Both the position numbers and the translations under genes were made by a program. Shown here piece by piece: positions 62,404 to 64,000 of a DNA stretch of 64,000 nucleotides. The notes under the pieces are model-generated. The model saw only the letters and a list, made by a program, of their open reading frames with translations. It was not told where the DNA came from and did not search any database. The DNA comes from Clostridium paraputrificum (GTDB lineage Bacteria; Bacillota; Clostridia; Clostridiales; Clostridiaceae). Numbering within the stretch: position 1 is the first letter of the stretch; every line of letters begins with the position of its first letter. The stretch covers positions 62,001 to 126,000 of the forward strand of contig NZ_UAWH01000018.1 in the NCBI RefSeq assembly GCF_900447045.1. The letters are read 5' to 3'.

Positions 62404-64000
62404 ATGCAATACTCACATTCAAGAGTTGAAACACATTTAAGCTGTCCTTACAAATATAAGTTGCGCTATGTAGACAAGCTTAAAACAATACAAGCGCCAA
62501 ATGCAGATGATCCTCTAATCGTAGGTAATACAATTCACCTTGGAGCAGAAAAAGACCTACAAACGGCTATTAAATGGTATTACGATAACTATCCAATAAT
62601 TAGTGATAGGCACATAGAAGAAGTAATGAAGTTTGAGTATTTAATACCGAAAATTCATGAGCTATTAGCTAATATATATGTCTATAAAAAAGAATTTAAA
62701 ATCAATCATTATAGATTTATAGGTATCGTGGATCTAATAACTAAAAATGAAGATGGAACAGTAGATGTATTTGATTATAAGTACAGTAACAATTATGAGA
62801 AGTATTCAGAGTCGCCACAATTACATCTTTATAAGTATTTCTTAGAAGAAGCTGGTTTTAAAGTTAGGAAATTAGGATTTATATTTATTCCCAAAATATC
62901 CATTAAACAAAAGAAAGAAGAGTCTTTATATCAATTTAGAAAGAGACTCCAGGAAGAGTTAAAAAACTCAAAAATAAAAATCATGGAAGTTAAATATGAT
63001 GCATCTAAAGTAATTAAGTATATGAATAACATAATCAATATTACTGAAGATGTTGAATATAAGAAAAATCCATCGGGATATTGTTCCTGGTGTGAATATG
63101 AAGAATTATGTATTAAAGGAGAGGATTACATGATATTACCAAGTAACAAAAGAAGAGAAAAGAAAATTGACAAGAATCCTGATTTATGGATTTATGCTCA
63201 AAGTTATGTAGGAAAGTCTACATTCATTGACCAATATGAAGATTTATTATTCCTAAATACTGATGGTAACACAGATAATACTACAGCACCAGTTATACCA
63301 ATAGCTAATAAAGTTTGGTATGAAGGAAGAATTCAGAAAAAACAATTTGCGTGGGAGATATTCTTAGATGTTATTACAGAACTTGAAAAGAAAGAAAATG
63401 ACTTTAAAAGAGTATGTATTGACTTAGTTGAGGATTTATATGAGCACTGTAGGTTATATGTATATGACAAGTATGGTTGGGAGCATGAGTCAGATGGAGG
63501 TTATGGTAAAGGCTATGATTTAGTTAAGACTGAGTTTCTAAGTAACATGAAGCGACTTAAAGCTTTAGGATATCAAATAATTTATATATCTAAAGAAGTA
63601 GCAACAGAAGTAACTCAAAAGAATGGTAATAAGTATACAACTTATAAACCTAATATAGGTGATAAAGTAGCCAATGTATTAGCTGGAACAGTAGATTTAA
63701 CTATAAGAGCTTACATGAAGGGTGAAGATAGATTTATTCAGTTAGCTAAAGATGAAAATGTCTTTGGTGGAGGTAGATTTAATTTTAAAACTAAGACTTG
63801 TAAGTTAGATATGAATGAGTTTACTGAAGCATTAATTGGGGCTCAAGAATTAGTTGGATATGTTTCTGATAAGGTAGATGAACCAAGAGAATCAAGAAGA
63901 TCTAGAAAGACAGAAGAACCTAAGGAAGAATTACCTGAAACAAAAGATGAAGAAGTGAAAGAAGACAAGTCTAGAAGAAGTAGAAGAACAAAAGCAGAAG
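62404..64000 (+). CDS. PD-(D/E)XK nuclease fused to AAA ATPase (partial)
   Basis: One uninterrupted frame of 532 visible codons, running off the window. Residues 1-240 are a RecB/Cas4-like nuclease: Cys14, GNTIH (His45), Asp110, DYK (124-126) and a C-terminal cluster Cys227, Cys230, Cys236 that with Cys14 would hold an iron-sulfur cluster. From Met243 on it is a Sak4/AAA_24-like ATPase with Walker A YVGKST (268-273) and Walker B VCIDLVED. The end shown is acidic and basic. An in-frame ATG at 63130 could also start the ATPase alone. Confidence 0.85.
   Translation, partial: MQYSHSRVETHLSCPYKYKLRYVDKLKTIQAPNADDPLIVGNTIHLGAEKDLQTAIKWYYDNYPIISDRHIEEVMKFEYLIPKIHELLANIYVYKKEFKINHYRFIGIVDLITKNEDGTVDVFDYKYSNNYEKYSESPQLHLYKYFLEEAGFKVRKLGFIFIPKISIKQKKEESLYQFRKRLQEELKNSKIKIMEVKYDASKVIKYMNNIINITEDVEYKKNPSGYCSWCEYEELCIKGEDYMILPSNKRREKKIDKNPDLWIYAQSYVGKSTFIDQYEDLLFLNTDGNTDNTTAPVIPIANKVWYEGRIQKKQFAWEIFLDVITELEKKENDFKRVCIDLVEDLYEHCRLYVYDKYGWEHESDGGYGKGYDLVKTEFLSNMKRLKALGYQIIYISKEVATEVTQKNGNKYTTYKPNIGDKVANVLAGTVDLTIRAYMKGEDRFIQLAKDENVFGGGRFNFKTKTCKLDMNEFTEALIGAQELVGYVSDKVDEPRESRRSRKTEEPKEELPETKDEEVKEDKSRRSRRTKAE

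Noticed and set aside
1..64000. CRISPR array, tRNA or rRNA genes, transposase genes
   Set aside because: No regularly spaced repeats, no cloverleaf with GTTCGA-type loop outside coding sequence, and no transposase motif were seen.

Overview
The base composition (very AT-rich), codon use, spore genes (spoIIM, dacF, ytfJ/gerW, CotD-like coat proteins) and the order spoIIM - xerD-like - deoB - pdp - dacF - scpA - scpB point to a Clostridium sensu stricto chromosome. The window holds two prophages on either side of about 23 kb of chromosome.

Region 1 (1 to about 27.2 kb) is the right part of a siphophage-type prophage, all on the + strand; its integrase end lies left of the window. The early half carries unknown small genes, a coiled-coil protein ending in a HicA-like domain, a 43-residue protein ending like an SSB tail, a large protein that I read as a single-chain RNA polymerase of the YonO/QDE-1/RDR superfamily (3072-6113), and an SF2 helicase (6411-8141). 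Then come about 2 kb of mostly non-coding, hairpin-rich sequence (8142-8440 and 9267-10012), which may make structured RNAs. The late half is a complete head-tail module: TerS, TerL, portal, MuF-type protein, scaffold, capsid, connectors, tail tube, tail-assembly chaperones with a textbook -1 frameshift site, tape measure, Dit, Tal and holin-like genes. Two HNH homing-endonuclease genes and one membrane-protein cargo gene interrupt it. Intrinsic terminators lie between many late genes, which fits transcription by a dedicated phage polymerase.

Region 2 (about 27.5 to 50.5 kb) is chromosome. It has a VanY-like peptidase, two CotD-like spore coat genes (the first behind a sigma-K-like promoter), and a four-gene minus-strand operon of unknown Asn/Ser-rich proteins bounded by a perfect 21-bp direct repeat. 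Next is a c-di-GMP-I riboswitch with a terminator in front of a 1700-residue secreted M60-type metalloprotease that carries a dockerin, followed by a membrane-anchored cohesin-like protein. The rest is an ADP-ribose pyrophosphatase, spoIIM, a Xer-type recombinase with substituted catalytic residues, nucleoside catabolism (deoB, pdp, deoC), two D,D-carboxypeptidases, scpAB and ytfJ.

Region 3 (about 50.78 kb to the end) is the left part of a second prophage, integrated by a large serine recombinase into a flavoprotein-like gene, of which only the C-terminal 98 codons remain here. It has a minus-strand lysogeny block (recombinase, T5orf172 protein, ImmA-like protease with three zinc ribbons, CI-like repressor). 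Four 15-bp operators sit in the divergent promoter region. The + strand early block has Cro, an ORF6N antirepressor-like protein, an AbrB-like regulator, DUF3846, an SNF2-type helicase, a VRR-NUC nuclease, an HD-domain protein and a nuclease-ATPase fusion that runs off the window. No tRNA, rRNA, insertion sequence or CRISPR array was seen.
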